A stretch of DNA of 64,000 bases, taken from NCBI GenBank assembly GCA_018857735.1, contig JABMCL010001457.1:810001-874000 (forward strand), given 5' to 3'. The notes under the pieces are model-generated. The model was not told the origin of the DNA and did not search any database. It worked only from the letters and a program-made list of their open reading frames with translations. Positions 54,801 through 64,000 of this stretch are shown here, in pieces. This stretch comes from Alviniconcha marisindica. Lineage: Eukaryota; Mollusca; Gastropoda; Provannidae. Each line of letters opens with the position of its first letter. Position 1 is the stretch's first letter. The position numbers were made by a program, and so were the translations under genes.

Positions 54801-57800
54801 GACAAAGCTGAAGTCAGCTGCAAATGATCTCCCCTACACTAGCCAGGTTGCGCTGGGCCTATTTGGGCAGTGCAGTGCTCAAGCCAGCAAAGTCGCTCAT
54901 TAAGTGGCATGCACCCCACACAGAGAGTGACAAGGTTAAAGGGACAGCTGGCAGAAAGAGGTGCACAATGTCACACCAGGAATTGCTTGATCATGTCGTC
55001 AAAGTCGGTATGTCCCTGTAGCAACTCATTGTATTATGTATTTGGCATATACATGTCAAGGGGGTAAGGGATGTGACCATGACAGTGACTGTTGCTGGGC
55101 TGCCCTTTATCCGGTGACATGCCTTGTCTGCAGCACGTCACAGAGGGTGGGGCACTCAACCAGCAGCACCAACACTGGCTCCAGCTCCAGCTCCCAGAGC
55201 TCCACTGCCGCTGCCCCCACAACAGCAGGTGCCTCAGCGACCGCAGCCTCGGCTGCACCAGCCCCCACAACAGCAGCCGGTCCCAGGATGAGCCGCTCAC
55301 AGCCACTGTCGGCAGATGCTCCCGCCTTTGTTCCCCGGGCACCAGGGGCTAACAATAATGGCGGTCAGTTCATTGTGTGGCGTGTGCGTTTTTGTGAAGG
55401 TGGTTTCATTTTGCTGAAGTTGTCTGGGCTGTAGCATATTTGTTAATTGTGTATTCTGTGGTCGTTGATTTTATGGCACTTGGAACGTGCTTGTGATTGC
55501 TTGTAGAGTGATGCATTAGTGTTTTAGTATTATTTGTTGATTATACTTAATAACAGAAAATGTTTGTCTTCTGATAGCTGCGTGACTGGAAAGTTGTTTT
55601 TCTCTCTCTCCCTCATTTAGGTCCTGGCAGTGTGTTTGCTCGCATACCCATTTTCCGTCAGCGAACACCCATGTTCCCGCCTCCGCGAGGGATGTTGCCC
55701 ATGCCACTGATGCAGCCCACAGACATTTACCTGCCCTGTTTCTCCCATCACTTCATCAGCCAGGCTGTGCGGGAGCGACTCGATCAGCGAATGCAGGTAA
55801 AGGGGGCCACCCATGTTTTAAGTACAATATAACCTGCTGTCAGAGCCACCTGCCAGATAACAGATAACTGCATTTATGAATAATGAAGTTCATTTGTATT
55901 TGTAACTCAGTCCTCCCCGCTGGAAGTGTTTTATTTTTTTCAAATACGTGACGTTAACCTTACTACAAGGAGTGCCTGTTTTGGTACCTTGTTGGCAGGA
56001 ATGATGACCATGCCATGTTTACTGTGTACAGGAAATATTGACATTTTTTGTTTCCTTTCTTTTTTTCCAGGGTATGCCAGCTCCACAGCACCTGGGTAAC
56101 ATGATGGCAGGCATGATGTCCACACTGTTTGGGCAGCCCAGACCTAGAGGTCAGTAAACCCAAACTCTGCTTGTATCTCAGACTGCAGTAGTGCAATTCT
56201 CCCCCATTTTGTTTTTGTCTTTTTGTCTGGCATCTGCAGCACATTCATATATGCACATGTGCATCTGCACACTGCTTGCACCTTCATACTCTGCCTGCCC
56301 ATCATCAGTTTTTGTTTTTTGAGGGTTGAAGTGGGTCTCCCTCTGTCTTCCGTAGGCCCGCCTGTGTCAGAGCGCAGCTCGCAGCAACCTGGAGGCACGC
56401 CCCAGCGCAACGCCAACGACACCACGTCCCGTGCAGAGACCAGCACCACAGCGACGCAGCAAGGCTCCATTTCGGCCAACCCTTTCGCCACGCTCTTCTC
56501 CCAGATCCTGGGCGGTGCCGGCCCATTGGGGCAGATGGCAGCCGCCACTGCTGGGTCCACTGCTAATACACCATCTGGTGGGGGAGAGGTAGGATTCATT
56601 ATTAATAATTAAAAATAATAATAAAACTATTTGTAAAGTGCAAAATCTTGTCTATAAAGACTATTCTAAGTGCATATGCATGTGCACACACACCCACACC
56701 AAGAGCACAGTGAACCCTATTAATTACTTAAACACACTATGACACTTCATTCAGCAGGTTATTCTTCCTGTTAGGACAAGTAGAAGCGGACAAGTTGTAG
56801 ACAGTTATTCCCTGTCTGTTGCATAGCTCACCCTCTGTGAACAACGTATCCTCACTTACAGTGTGTTATTTGCAGTCTGTTGCACAGGCCACCCTCACTG
56901 TACAACATACCCCTTCTTACAGTGGGTTATTTTTGCAGTCTGTTGCACAGGTCACCCGCAGTGTCCAACATATCCCCTCTTACAGTGGGTTATTACTGGT
57001 CTGTTGCACAGGTCACCCTCACTGTTCAACAGTTCCCCTCTTACAGTGGGTTATTACTGGTCTGTTGCACAGGTCACCCTCACTGTACAACAGTTCCCCT
57101 CTTACAGTGGGTTATTTGTGGTTTGTTGCACAGGTCACCCTCAGTGTACAACAGATCCCCTCTTACAGTGGGTTATTTGTGGTTTGTTGCACAGGTTACC
57201 CTCACTGTACAACAGTTCCCTCTTACAGTGGGTTATTACTGGTCTGTTGCACAGGTCACCCTCAGTGTACAACATATCCCCTCTTACAGTGGGTTATTAC
57301 TGGTCTGTTGCACAGGTCACCCTCAGTGTACAACGTATCCCCTCTTACAGTGGGTTATTACTGGTCTGTTGCACAGGTCACCCTCACTGTTCAACAGTTC
57401 CCCTCTTACAGTGGGTTATTACTGGTCTGTTGCACAGGTCACCCTCACTGTACAACAGTATCCCCTCTTACAGTGGGTTATTACTGGTCTGTTGCACAGG
57501 TCACCCTCAGTGTACAACATATCCCCTCTTACAGTGGGTTATTACTGGTCTGTTGCACAGGCCACCCTCACTGTACAACATATCCCCTCTTACAGTGGGT
57601 TATTACTGGTCTGTTGCACAGGTCACCATCAGTATTCAGTGGACCCCATCTTACATCACCACAACAGGGTCCACTATTAATATACTGGGGGGGGGGGGGG
57701 GGGGGGGGGCATATTCACCACCTTTTGTAGCCTCATTCTCCATGTACTGTGGATCCATTTTGAAGCCATCCCTTTTAGAGACACCCTTAAATGGAGAAAG

Positions 57801-60800
57801 TGTGGTATTGAAGGTAGCATGTTTTTTGGTGAAGATTTTGACGCCCACCTAAAGATGCTGAGAGAAGAGTTCCAAAATATTTGTCTTGAAAGATGGGTGA
57901 TGTTTCGTGGGAATGTTGTCTTACATAGAGGTTCCACTGTACTGGCTGCATGTGAGATACAAAGACAGGCTGTGAACACTCTCTGCCAAAGACTGGTCAG
58001 TGTCCCTAAGACAGGCAATGAACACTCTCTGCCAAAGATAGGTCAGTGTCCCAAAGGCAGTGAACACTCTCTGCCAAAGATAGGTCAGTGTCGCTAAAGC
58101 AGTGAACACTGCCAAAGACTGGTCAGTGTCGCTAAGGCTGTGAACACTCTCTGCCAAAGATAGGTCAGTGTCCCTAAGGCTGTGAACACTCTGCCAAAGA
58201 CTGGTCAGTGTCGCTAAGGCTGTGAACACTCTCTGCCAAAGATAGGTCGGTGTCCCTAAGGCTGTGAACACTCTCTGCCAAAGACTGGCCAGTGTCCCAA
58301 AGACAGGCTGTGAACACTCTCTGCCAAAGACTGGTCAGTGTCCCTAAAACAGGCTGTGAACACTCTCTGCCAAAGACTGGTCAGTGTCCCTAAAACAGGC
58401 TGTGAACACTCTCTGCCAAAGACTGGTCAGTGTCCCTAAAACAGGCTGTGAACACTCTCTGCCAAAGACTGGTCAGTGTCCCTAAAACAGGCTGTGAACA
58501 CTCTGCCAAAGACTGTCAGTGTCCCTAACAGGCTGTGAACACTCTGCCAAAGACTGGTCAGTGTCCCTAAGGCAGGCAATGAACACTCTGCCAAAGACTG
58601 GTCAGTGTCCCTAAAACAGGCTGTGAACACACTCTGCCAAAGACTGGTCAGTGTCCCTAAGGCAGGCAGTGAACACTCTGCCAAAGACTGGTCAGTGTCC
58701 CTAAGGCAGGCAGTGAACACTCTGCCAAAGACTGGTCAGTGTCCCTAAGGCAGGCAGTGAACACTCTGCCAAAGACTGGTCAGTGTCCCTAAGGCAGGCA
58801 GTGAACACTCTGCCAAAGACTGGTCAGTGTCCCTAAGGCAGGCAGTGAACACTCTGCCAAAGACTGGTCAGTGTCCCTAAGGCAGGCAGTGAACACTCTG
58901 CCAAAGACTGGTCAGTGTCCCTAAGGCAGGCAGTGAACACTCTGCCAAAGACTGGTCAGTGTCCCTAAGGCAGGCAGTGAACACTCTGCCAAAGACTGGT
59001 CAGTGTCCCTTGTGAGCACCTAGTAGTTGACTCTCCCATAAGAGCAGTGGGTCATTTTTTTATAAACCAGGCTTGGAAACAAATGAAGTCGATGTGTATG
59101 AATGCTGGTTTGATGTACAAGGAATAAGTGAAGGTATGAGTAAAAGAAGAAGAAAACGGAAGCACAGCTTCCAGCATTTCAGTTTCTGCAGTTATCACCC
59201 AGGCATCGCTTTGGTTTGAAGCAAAACATTGTGAATTAACAACACTGTTTAAAATCTCATTTGATCAGTGCATAATTATTCTGGTTGCTACTATGGAAAC
59301 ACGCTGGCATTTGGGGAAGGATGTCATTTATGAGCTGCTTAGTTTTAACATTTACACTTGCCGATGGCGAGGTGATTCTCACCACACCGATTAATGCATA
59401 TTTTAAACAGGTACACTGATGGAAGCGGATGCACAAATTTGCATGGTTCTGGTGAGTTAGAATGTTCAGTTGCTAAGTGTGTAAATGACATGCATTGTGA
59501 CCCTTCCACTTGCTGTTTGATTTGACAGGGCGCCAGCAATGCCCCAGCTGGAGGCGCTGAGGGCATGTCTGACGCCGTTTTTACTCGTCTGGTTCAGGGT
59601 GTGCGTTCCCAAGCAGCTCAAGTCATGACAGGAAATCAGTCCGGTCAGACTGTGGCAGCTTTTCTTCAGACACTGGGAGACAATCACAGCATTGTGCCTG
59701 GGGAAGGTAACTGTTACATCTCTTGCCTTCATTTTACATTTCACCTTTATAGTTCATTGTGTTTTGGGAAGGTGGCATGCACTGTCTTTCCTTTCAGTGA
59801 TGACAAACCTATATTATATTACTCTGTCACTGTTGATGGATGTATTTTAAACAGAAAAAGAAAAGCAAAGAGGTTGTGATAATATTATGAAGACTTGAGA
59901 CAGATGTGCCCAGTGTGTTGGCCCCATCATGGTTCTCATGGGAGAGTCTTCTAGTCTTTCTTTGACTGGTTCTGTGGTGACCACTGTGCTAACCACAGAA
60001 CCTTTTGTTGGAATTATGCAAAAGTTTGCCAGGGCAGTGGTGAACTCCAGATTGTTCCGTTTCTAAATGTAAAGGGTCCCTGATTGTGCGTTAGAGAGTG
60101 TGGGTGCAGCTGGGTGTCCAGATTAGACTCCTGCAACCACAAGGGGCCGTACCTTGTTCCCCTTTGCACAGCGCTTTCACAACAGGGAGGTTTGTCCCAT
60201 TTCCTGGCTGCTGTGAAGCAGCAGGGGAAATGGGTTTTGTAGAGAGACAGGCAGCAGGCTTAGTGTTTGGTTTACTTTAACGGCCTCTTGTGTCTGCATC
60301 AGTTGTCCAGAGTGTATCAGAATGTGAACACTCTCACCTACTTAAAGTTGGCTGCTTATGAAAAGTAGTTGTGTTAAATGTGCACTTGTGATGCTTTGTG
60401 AATTCCTAACCCCACATAACAAATTATATATAAAAAAAACACCAACGCTTTTGCACAGAATGTGATGCTTTTTCCAGTTCGAAAACTACCAAAACTTTTG
60501 CACAAAATATGCTATTTTTACTCTCCAAATTGTGTCAAGGTCACAGGGAGGATTGAACCATTATATAAAAGTTGTGGGTATGGCATTTGAACCTTTTATA
60601 ATTCACACTTCATACCTTGGTGCACTGTTGCTAGACAAAGTGCAAAGAAGATGAACTCGTGCTGAATACAGCTCACAAATGGGAGGTATCTTGCTGTGCA
60701 AGGTGACAAACCCTATTTTAGCTTGCTTCCTTCTCCACTGTTGTAAAATTTGTTTTTGTTTGTTTTACTTTCCTCTCCCAGCAGGTGAAATACAGTTTGT

Positions 60801-63250
60801 TCTTTTCCAGGGTTCCTGACAGATGCATTCCTGTGTGTAGCAGAGCAGCTAACATTTGCGGACATGATCAGCATTTTCATGGGGCAGCACCAACCCATTG
60901 CGCGCCTGCGACGCCCCATGCGTCAGTTTGTCAGCGAGCGGGTCCTGAACGGGTCAGGGATCACAGATGACAACATGCAGCGAGCCACAGACCAGGTGGT
61001 GGAGGAGATGCTGCCTGACATCAGAGCCATTGCAGTGAGACCCTGTCTGCAGTTTCATGTAGAGGAAATCAGGAGTGTTGTGTAGGCGTTGTGGTCCTGT
61101 GTGGGGCATTACCATGGGTAATTGGGGTCACCATCCCAGGGTATGGCCTGCTGAGGCAAAGTTACCCTGCCCAGCCACTGATTATATCTGAATATGAAAG
61201 AAACTGAGTTGTAACTTACGCATGGAGAAAGTTCCTCCAGCGTCTATGCTGAAATCTGCCAGTGAATTTTTTTTTTAAACACAACCTCACAATTTTTGAG
61301 GCTGTAAGAGGGTGGAGAGTTGACTGTTTTGTAAAGCTACAGCAGAATAGAAAATTGCTTCAAAAATTCTTTCAGTATCTGTTTTGAAATCTGCATTTGA
61401 ATTTTTTTTGTTTTTGTTTTGTTTTAAACAATCAGTTGCCCATGGATCTGGGTTAGGTCTGAGCATTTAAAAACAACAAAGCTTTCACTCATGCTTACCA
61501 GAGGGGAGTGGGTGGATAACCACTTTTTCTCAGTGACTGTTCCTGTGTTTTGTATTATGTGTAATGGACAGAGCGGTCCCGGTTTGTGTTAATAGTCTGG
61601 TGCTGCAGTGCTGAGCGATGTGCACCTGGAGGCCACTCTGCGCAAGTTCTTCTCCCATCACCTGATGGCCCTCTTCAAGCTCACCGTTGACTTCAATGGT
61701 GCGTGTCCATACCTCACCCTGCTTTATGTGTAGGCCTGTGCGCAGTCCAAGGTGAAACCGTTCTTTTAAAATGACCCTTGAAAGATGGTTGGTGATCTTG
61801 AAAGATGAAGCCACCCTACGACAATCAAACGTAACAGGTGTGAAAAGATGAGACCACTCTAAGAAGAAAAAAGAAGAAAAAGGGGCGTTAAAAGAAGGCG
61901 GTACTTGCTGAAGGGGGTACCTGAGGGGAAGGTGTTAAGAAGAGTGTTAGTGAAAATGGGTTGGGTGGAGTGGGAAGGCGGGTGGTTTGTTTTCCACTGG
62001 AGGTTCAAATACGTGTGCATAGATGAAGGATCAGTGGGTTCCTGGTCATGTGGTCTTGGCAGGTAGGCAGCCAGTGATTAGAACGGCTGAAATTCTGCGG
62101 TATGTGATTGTGACCCAGGTGGAGTCGTAGTGTTGTAGCTTGAACACCATCACCTGTGTTTTGATTTTGCTGCATTGCGTAGCAGCTTCCCTGGTGATAT
62201 CAGACTGAGCTGTCAGTTCCTTGTTGACAGGTCGGTTAAGCATCACCAAACATCATCACGCTTCTGTTTCCTCCCGGGCAGTTTGAGTCTGCTGCCCCGG
62301 ACTCATCAGGAGTGGACAGGACTGCCCACGTGCTGAAGAGGATGAGAACCGGCCATGACTGACCATGCTGAGTGCATGGCTTTCAGGATCATGTCTTTGG
62401 CCCATTGATCGCAGACACCAGTTCTTGGGGCGTAGGCAGGGTGAGGTGTCGGTGTGACAGGGACGTAAAAACAGAAGACTGTAAGAAAGACAGGAAGTGC
62501 ACTGAAGCTCTGCCTGAACTGTGTGCAAGCACGAGCGAAAGGAAGAAGACAGGAGAGACAGTTACAGAAAATCTCTCCTTGAGTTGCTTTATGAACACTT
62601 TTTTCTGTCCCCAAATTGCTGGTCACTGTTGGTAGGTTTGGTCAAGATGTTTTCCATGCTGTGTCAGTATGGGTTGTTGGGGGGGAGGGGGGGGGGCATA
62701 GATGAGGGAAGAGGGGACTGAAGCTGCAGGGAGTGACTCCCCACTGTATGTCAGATACACCTTAGCTTAGTGGTGGAAACTTGTTGGTAGTTTAGTCCTG
62801 AACAAATTTGATGTTTCAGTGAATGATGAGCAGTTTGCACTGCAGTTCTACAATGACTTCCGACGCATGTTGGGCGAATTTGTGGTGTTGATGCCAGCCT
62901 GCCTACGGGACGGCCAGCAAGCCTTCACCACCATGATACAGAATAGACTGGTCAGTCTGTGTGTGTGTGTTTTCCCATGTATTTTTGTGTACATTTGTGT
63001 TTGCTTGAAATGAATGAAAACAAGATTTTGCTTGAAAAACACAAAAACAAACTTTTCCCCTTGTGTTAGGCATTCATGAATTTGCTACATACCTTGCAAA
63101 CTGCATCATGCCTTAAAATTAATGATATCAGTAATAACTGGTATTTATTGGGCCTCATCTGTAATAGCCCAGAGTGATTATTTTTTACAATTTATTTTAG
63201 CATATGCATGTTTCGTTGACAAAGGTTCAAATGCACAGACCTGTGCACAT

Positions 63251-63333
<83 letters not shown>

Positions 63334-63943
63334 GAGTTGGTTCCTGGTAGTTACAGCCTGATAAGAGAAAGAGCACTGACCACTGGACTTATTGTGGAAG
63401 GATGACACTCAGATGGCTGCAGAGGAGTGGAGCTGCTGGGAAGGAGTGTAAAGGTGAAGAAGGTCTGAGAGGTAGATGGGGGTCTGATCCGAAGCATTTC
63501 TTTTCTGACATATCCGGTTTGTGCATCAGGAAGAGTATCAAGGATGACCACATCAGTGGACAGTCCCACAGAATGAATGTGCACTTGCATGACTGGTCCC
63601 TTTGTGCTTTCAGACGGGCATGCTGACCGGTCTGAACCCTGTGCTGCAGCAGTGGATGGCCACCATGACCTTGCAGCATGTGACGTCCTTCCAGCAGACC
63701 CTCGCCATCACACCACAGCAGGTGGAGGGCTACATCGTGCGGCTGTCCGCCACCCTCCCCACCACCGCTTCCATGGCCACCCCGGTGCCGCTGGGTGGCG
63801 GGGGCAGCAGAGAGAGCGGGGAGGTGGGGACGGCAGAGTCAGACACGGTGCCCTCAGAGTCGAGGGCGAGTCCCATGGAGGTGGATTCCCCTCCCCCTGC
63901 CAGTCGGGGTGCTGCTGCCATGGCGTCCAGCAACAGTGTGCAG
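39879..63943 (+). CDS. BAG6: Large proline-rich protein BAG6 (Scythe/BAT3), 3' end outside window
   Basis: The ATG is at 39959 after an acceptor (TTTCCTCAG at 39878). Coding exons: 39959-40021, 40769-40810, 41943-42018, 42877-43073, 43475-43732, 46698-46879, 47350-47473, 48142-48330, 49555-49963, 50690-50893, 53020-53152, 55134-55363, 55621-55796, 56071-56149, 56356-56588, 59529-59706, 60811-61034, 61596-61698, 62820-62950 and 63614-63943. All join in phase to 1187 codons without stop. Residues 1-75 are a ubiquitin-like domain (VKTLDGQNKTFSI, FHGRVLQDDKLLNEYDVDGK). About 272-377 match the BAG6/DUF3538 domain. Ser/Thr/Pro/Ala-rich linkers, a seven-His run and an (SSSH)n run follow. BAG6 is the scaffold of the BAG6-UBL4A-GET4 complex, which captures hydrophobic and tail-anchored proteins for delivery or proteasomal degradation. 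The NLS and C-terminal BAG region are not in the window. Confidence 0.96.
41164..41470. other. BAG6 intron 2: interspersed relic and tandem duplication
   Basis: (AAT)n followed by TATAGTGCTATTCTCTGGTG and CAAACTCACTGCACTTTACA (41180-41255) belongs to the dispersed family also near 1045 and 51805. Further right, about 70 bp (TGGTGTTTTATAGTTTCTT and following) occurs twice, at about 41530 and 41668. Confidence 0.55.
42035..42330 (+). mobile_element. SINE with tRNA-like head, 16 bp after BAG6 exon 3
   Basis: The stretch GGACTGGTGCAGTCTAGTGG, then TGAAGGCACTAGGCT, resembles a tRNA D-arm/A-box, and GGTTTAAACCGTGGTTCC resembles a B-box region. The head differs from the 8188 family. It begins only about 16-20 bp beyond the donor at 42018/42019. 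The right boundary is approximate. Confidence 0.55.
43849..46060. mobile_element. 2.2-kb TIR element in BAG6 intron 5, inserted at (AT)n
   Basis: The left TIR starts GACTTAGTGCCAAAAGGTGC; the right is the inverse of GACTTGGCGCCAAAAGGTGC (21 of 23 bp matching when extended). Both sides are flanked by (AT)n (43833-43848 and 46061-46070). The ends resemble the 17205-21184 element. About six copies of GAACGTT or its inverse (AACGTTC) are spread inside, at about 44190, 44873, 45283, 45295, 45471 and 45671. On the minus strand an ETS core (ACTTCCGG, near 45400-45408) precedes ATG 45362 and a 36-bp exon-like frame (MAAWKRRSDMRK) ending at a GT donor (45327/45326). I could not find the following exons, so the gene is unresolved and the element may be non-autonomous. 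Confidence 0.75.
46145..46345. repeat. BAG6 intron 5: 59-bp tandem repeat, about 3.5 copies
   Basis: The unit reads TTGCCTAGCCTTTCTGCCTT, then GTCAATCTGTCAGCCTGTGT, then CTCTTACCTGCTTGTCTTT. It is pyrimidine-rich on the plus strand. Confidence 0.9.
47840..48070. repeat. BAG6 intron 7: approx. 120-140 bp duplication
   Basis: GGACAGAAAATTAATGGG, then GGTTGTACAAAC, then GTGGTGGTCCTTCATTTTCT appear twice, starting near 47841 and 47969. Confidence 0.75.
48280..48790. repeat. Minisatellite repeating the BAG6 exon 8 end and its splice donor
   Basis: The unit is 51 bp: GTAAGGCAGTTAGTGGACAG, then TGGCTGGATGTGTGTGGTCA, then ACCAGGCTTTG. It starts at the donor of exon 8 (48330/48331) and reproduces the last codons of the exon (VVNQTL). 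Donor-like GTAAGG (one GTGAGG) recurs at 48331, 48382, 48433, 48484, 48535, 48586, 48637, 48695 and 48753. The exon frame remains open through the array. Confidence 0.92.
53118..53870. repeat. Minisatellite repeating the BAG6 exon 11 end and its splice donor
   Basis: The 66-bp unit contains CCCACCAACCCCTCAGGTGT, then TCCAGTAGGTAACAG, then the donor GTAGGTGACACC and CTTTGATACTGC. The first copy is the true exon end (53152/53153). About ten further copies follow, some 5-7 bp shorter, and degenerate units continue to about 54160. Reading past the first donor gives TAG at once, so extension is non-productive. Confidence 0.9.
54385..54735. repeat. BAG6 intron 11: 44-bp tandem repeat, about 7 copies
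   Basis: The unit reads GTGACTGTGTGGTATAATTA, then AGTGGCGTGCACCCCACACA, then CAGA, with partial copies near 54650-54735 and 54900-54930. No coding content. Confidence 0.85.
56860..57645. repeat. BAG6 intron 15: 61-bp tandem repeat, about 13 copies
   Basis: The unit reads GGTTATTACTGGTCTGTTGC, then ACAGGTCACCCTCACTGTAC, then AACAGTTCCCCTCTTACAGT. Each unit holds an acceptor-like CCCCTCTTACAG and, 26 bp on, a donor-like CACAG|GTCACC. All three plus-strand frames are open across the array. A G homopolymer at 57686-57710 follows. Confidence 0.92.
57960..59015. repeat. BAG6 intron 15: 44-53 bp tandem repeat, more than 20 copies
   Basis: The unit reads AACACTCTGCCAAAGACTGG, then TCAGTGTCCCTAAGGCAGGC, then AGTG. 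The left part has longer variants (CTCTCTGCC, AAACAGGCTG) and the right part is nearly homogeneous at 44 bp, a gradient typical of recent expansion at one side. Confidence 0.93.
59707..60810. other. BAG6 intron 16
   Basis: 1.1 kb with no recognisable element; moderately AT-rich with short T/A runs. No additional exon is needed between exons 16 and 17, because the phases match. Confidence 0.45.
61699..62819. other. BAG6 intron 18
   Basis: 1.1 kb with no recognisable element, and a G-rich block near 62670-62697. Open frames on both strands lack support. Confidence 0.45.
63249..63331. repeat. (CA)n microsatellite in BAG6 intron 19
   Basis: A pure CA dinucleotide run of about 80 bp. It is preceded by a relic (GGTATTTATTGGGCCTCATC and following) of the same kind as those near 18003 and 30795. 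Confidence 0.95.
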
Positions 63944-64000
63944 GTAAGGACTGCGTGTGCAGTGTGCTGAAAGAGACAAGAACAAATACACACACACACA

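Noticed and set aside
56819..57852. Plus-strand frames of 266-329 codons in BAG6 intron 15
   Set aside because: All three frames are open because of the 61-bp repeat. The BAG6 phases of exons 15 and 16 join without them.

Overview
This is eukaryotic, intron-rich, repeat-laden nuclear DNA. The proteins I could splice by hand are animal housekeeping proteins. Very long (CA)n/(TG)n/(GA)n tracts, G/C homopolymers, tRNA-headed SINEs, a CR1/RTE-like LINE tail and THAP-type DNA transposon remains suggest a lophotrochozoan, most likely a mollusc and perhaps a gastropod. That taxonomic guess is inference from style, not from a marker gene.

Layout: 1-7.2 kb is intergenic and dominated by satellites plus a 0.67-kb terminal-inverted-repeat (TIR) element. 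A two-exon gene for an unrecognised 160-aa protein lies at 7296-13111 (+). LSM2 (U6 snRNA LSm ring) is at 15010-22390 (-). Its second intron hosts a 3.98-kb TIR element carrying its own five-exon, 170-aa gene (18532-20456, -). PSMB1 (20S proteasome beta-6) is at 22685-29077 (+), divergent from LSM2 across a 294-bp promoter. EDF1/MBF1 is at 30421-37977 (-), tail-to-tail with PSMB1; its introns hold a TTAA-flanked THAP (Kolobok-like) element broken by a second element, and a 518-bp MITE. BAG6 runs from 39959 (+) off the right edge: 20 coding exons and 1187 codons are present, and the C-terminal BAG region lies outside. Its introns hold a second (AT)n-flanked TIR element, a SINE and five large minisatellites.

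Four genes (LSM2, PSMB1, EDF1, BAG6) are confidently identified, and every exon junction was checked for GT/AG and phase. They are general cell-maintenance genes: mRNA splicing, proteasome, transcription co-activation, and protein triage/tail-anchored protein delivery. LSM2 and BAG6 are neighbours in the human MHC class III region, and human EDF1 lies in the 9q34 MHC paralogon, so the cluster may be an ancient linkage group.

The most unusual observations are these. (1) Minisatellites have grown from splice junctions: BAG6 exon 8 is followed by nine tandem copies of its own donor, the first seven in frame at 51-bp spacing, and BAG6 exon 11 (donor) and EDF1 exon 4 (acceptor) show the same pattern. 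(2) Two related TIR elements both sit inside (AT)n microsatellites. (3) One intron of the 170-aa gene is almost exactly a palindromic element, like an introner. No CRISPR array, operon or stand-alone structural RNA gene was seen.
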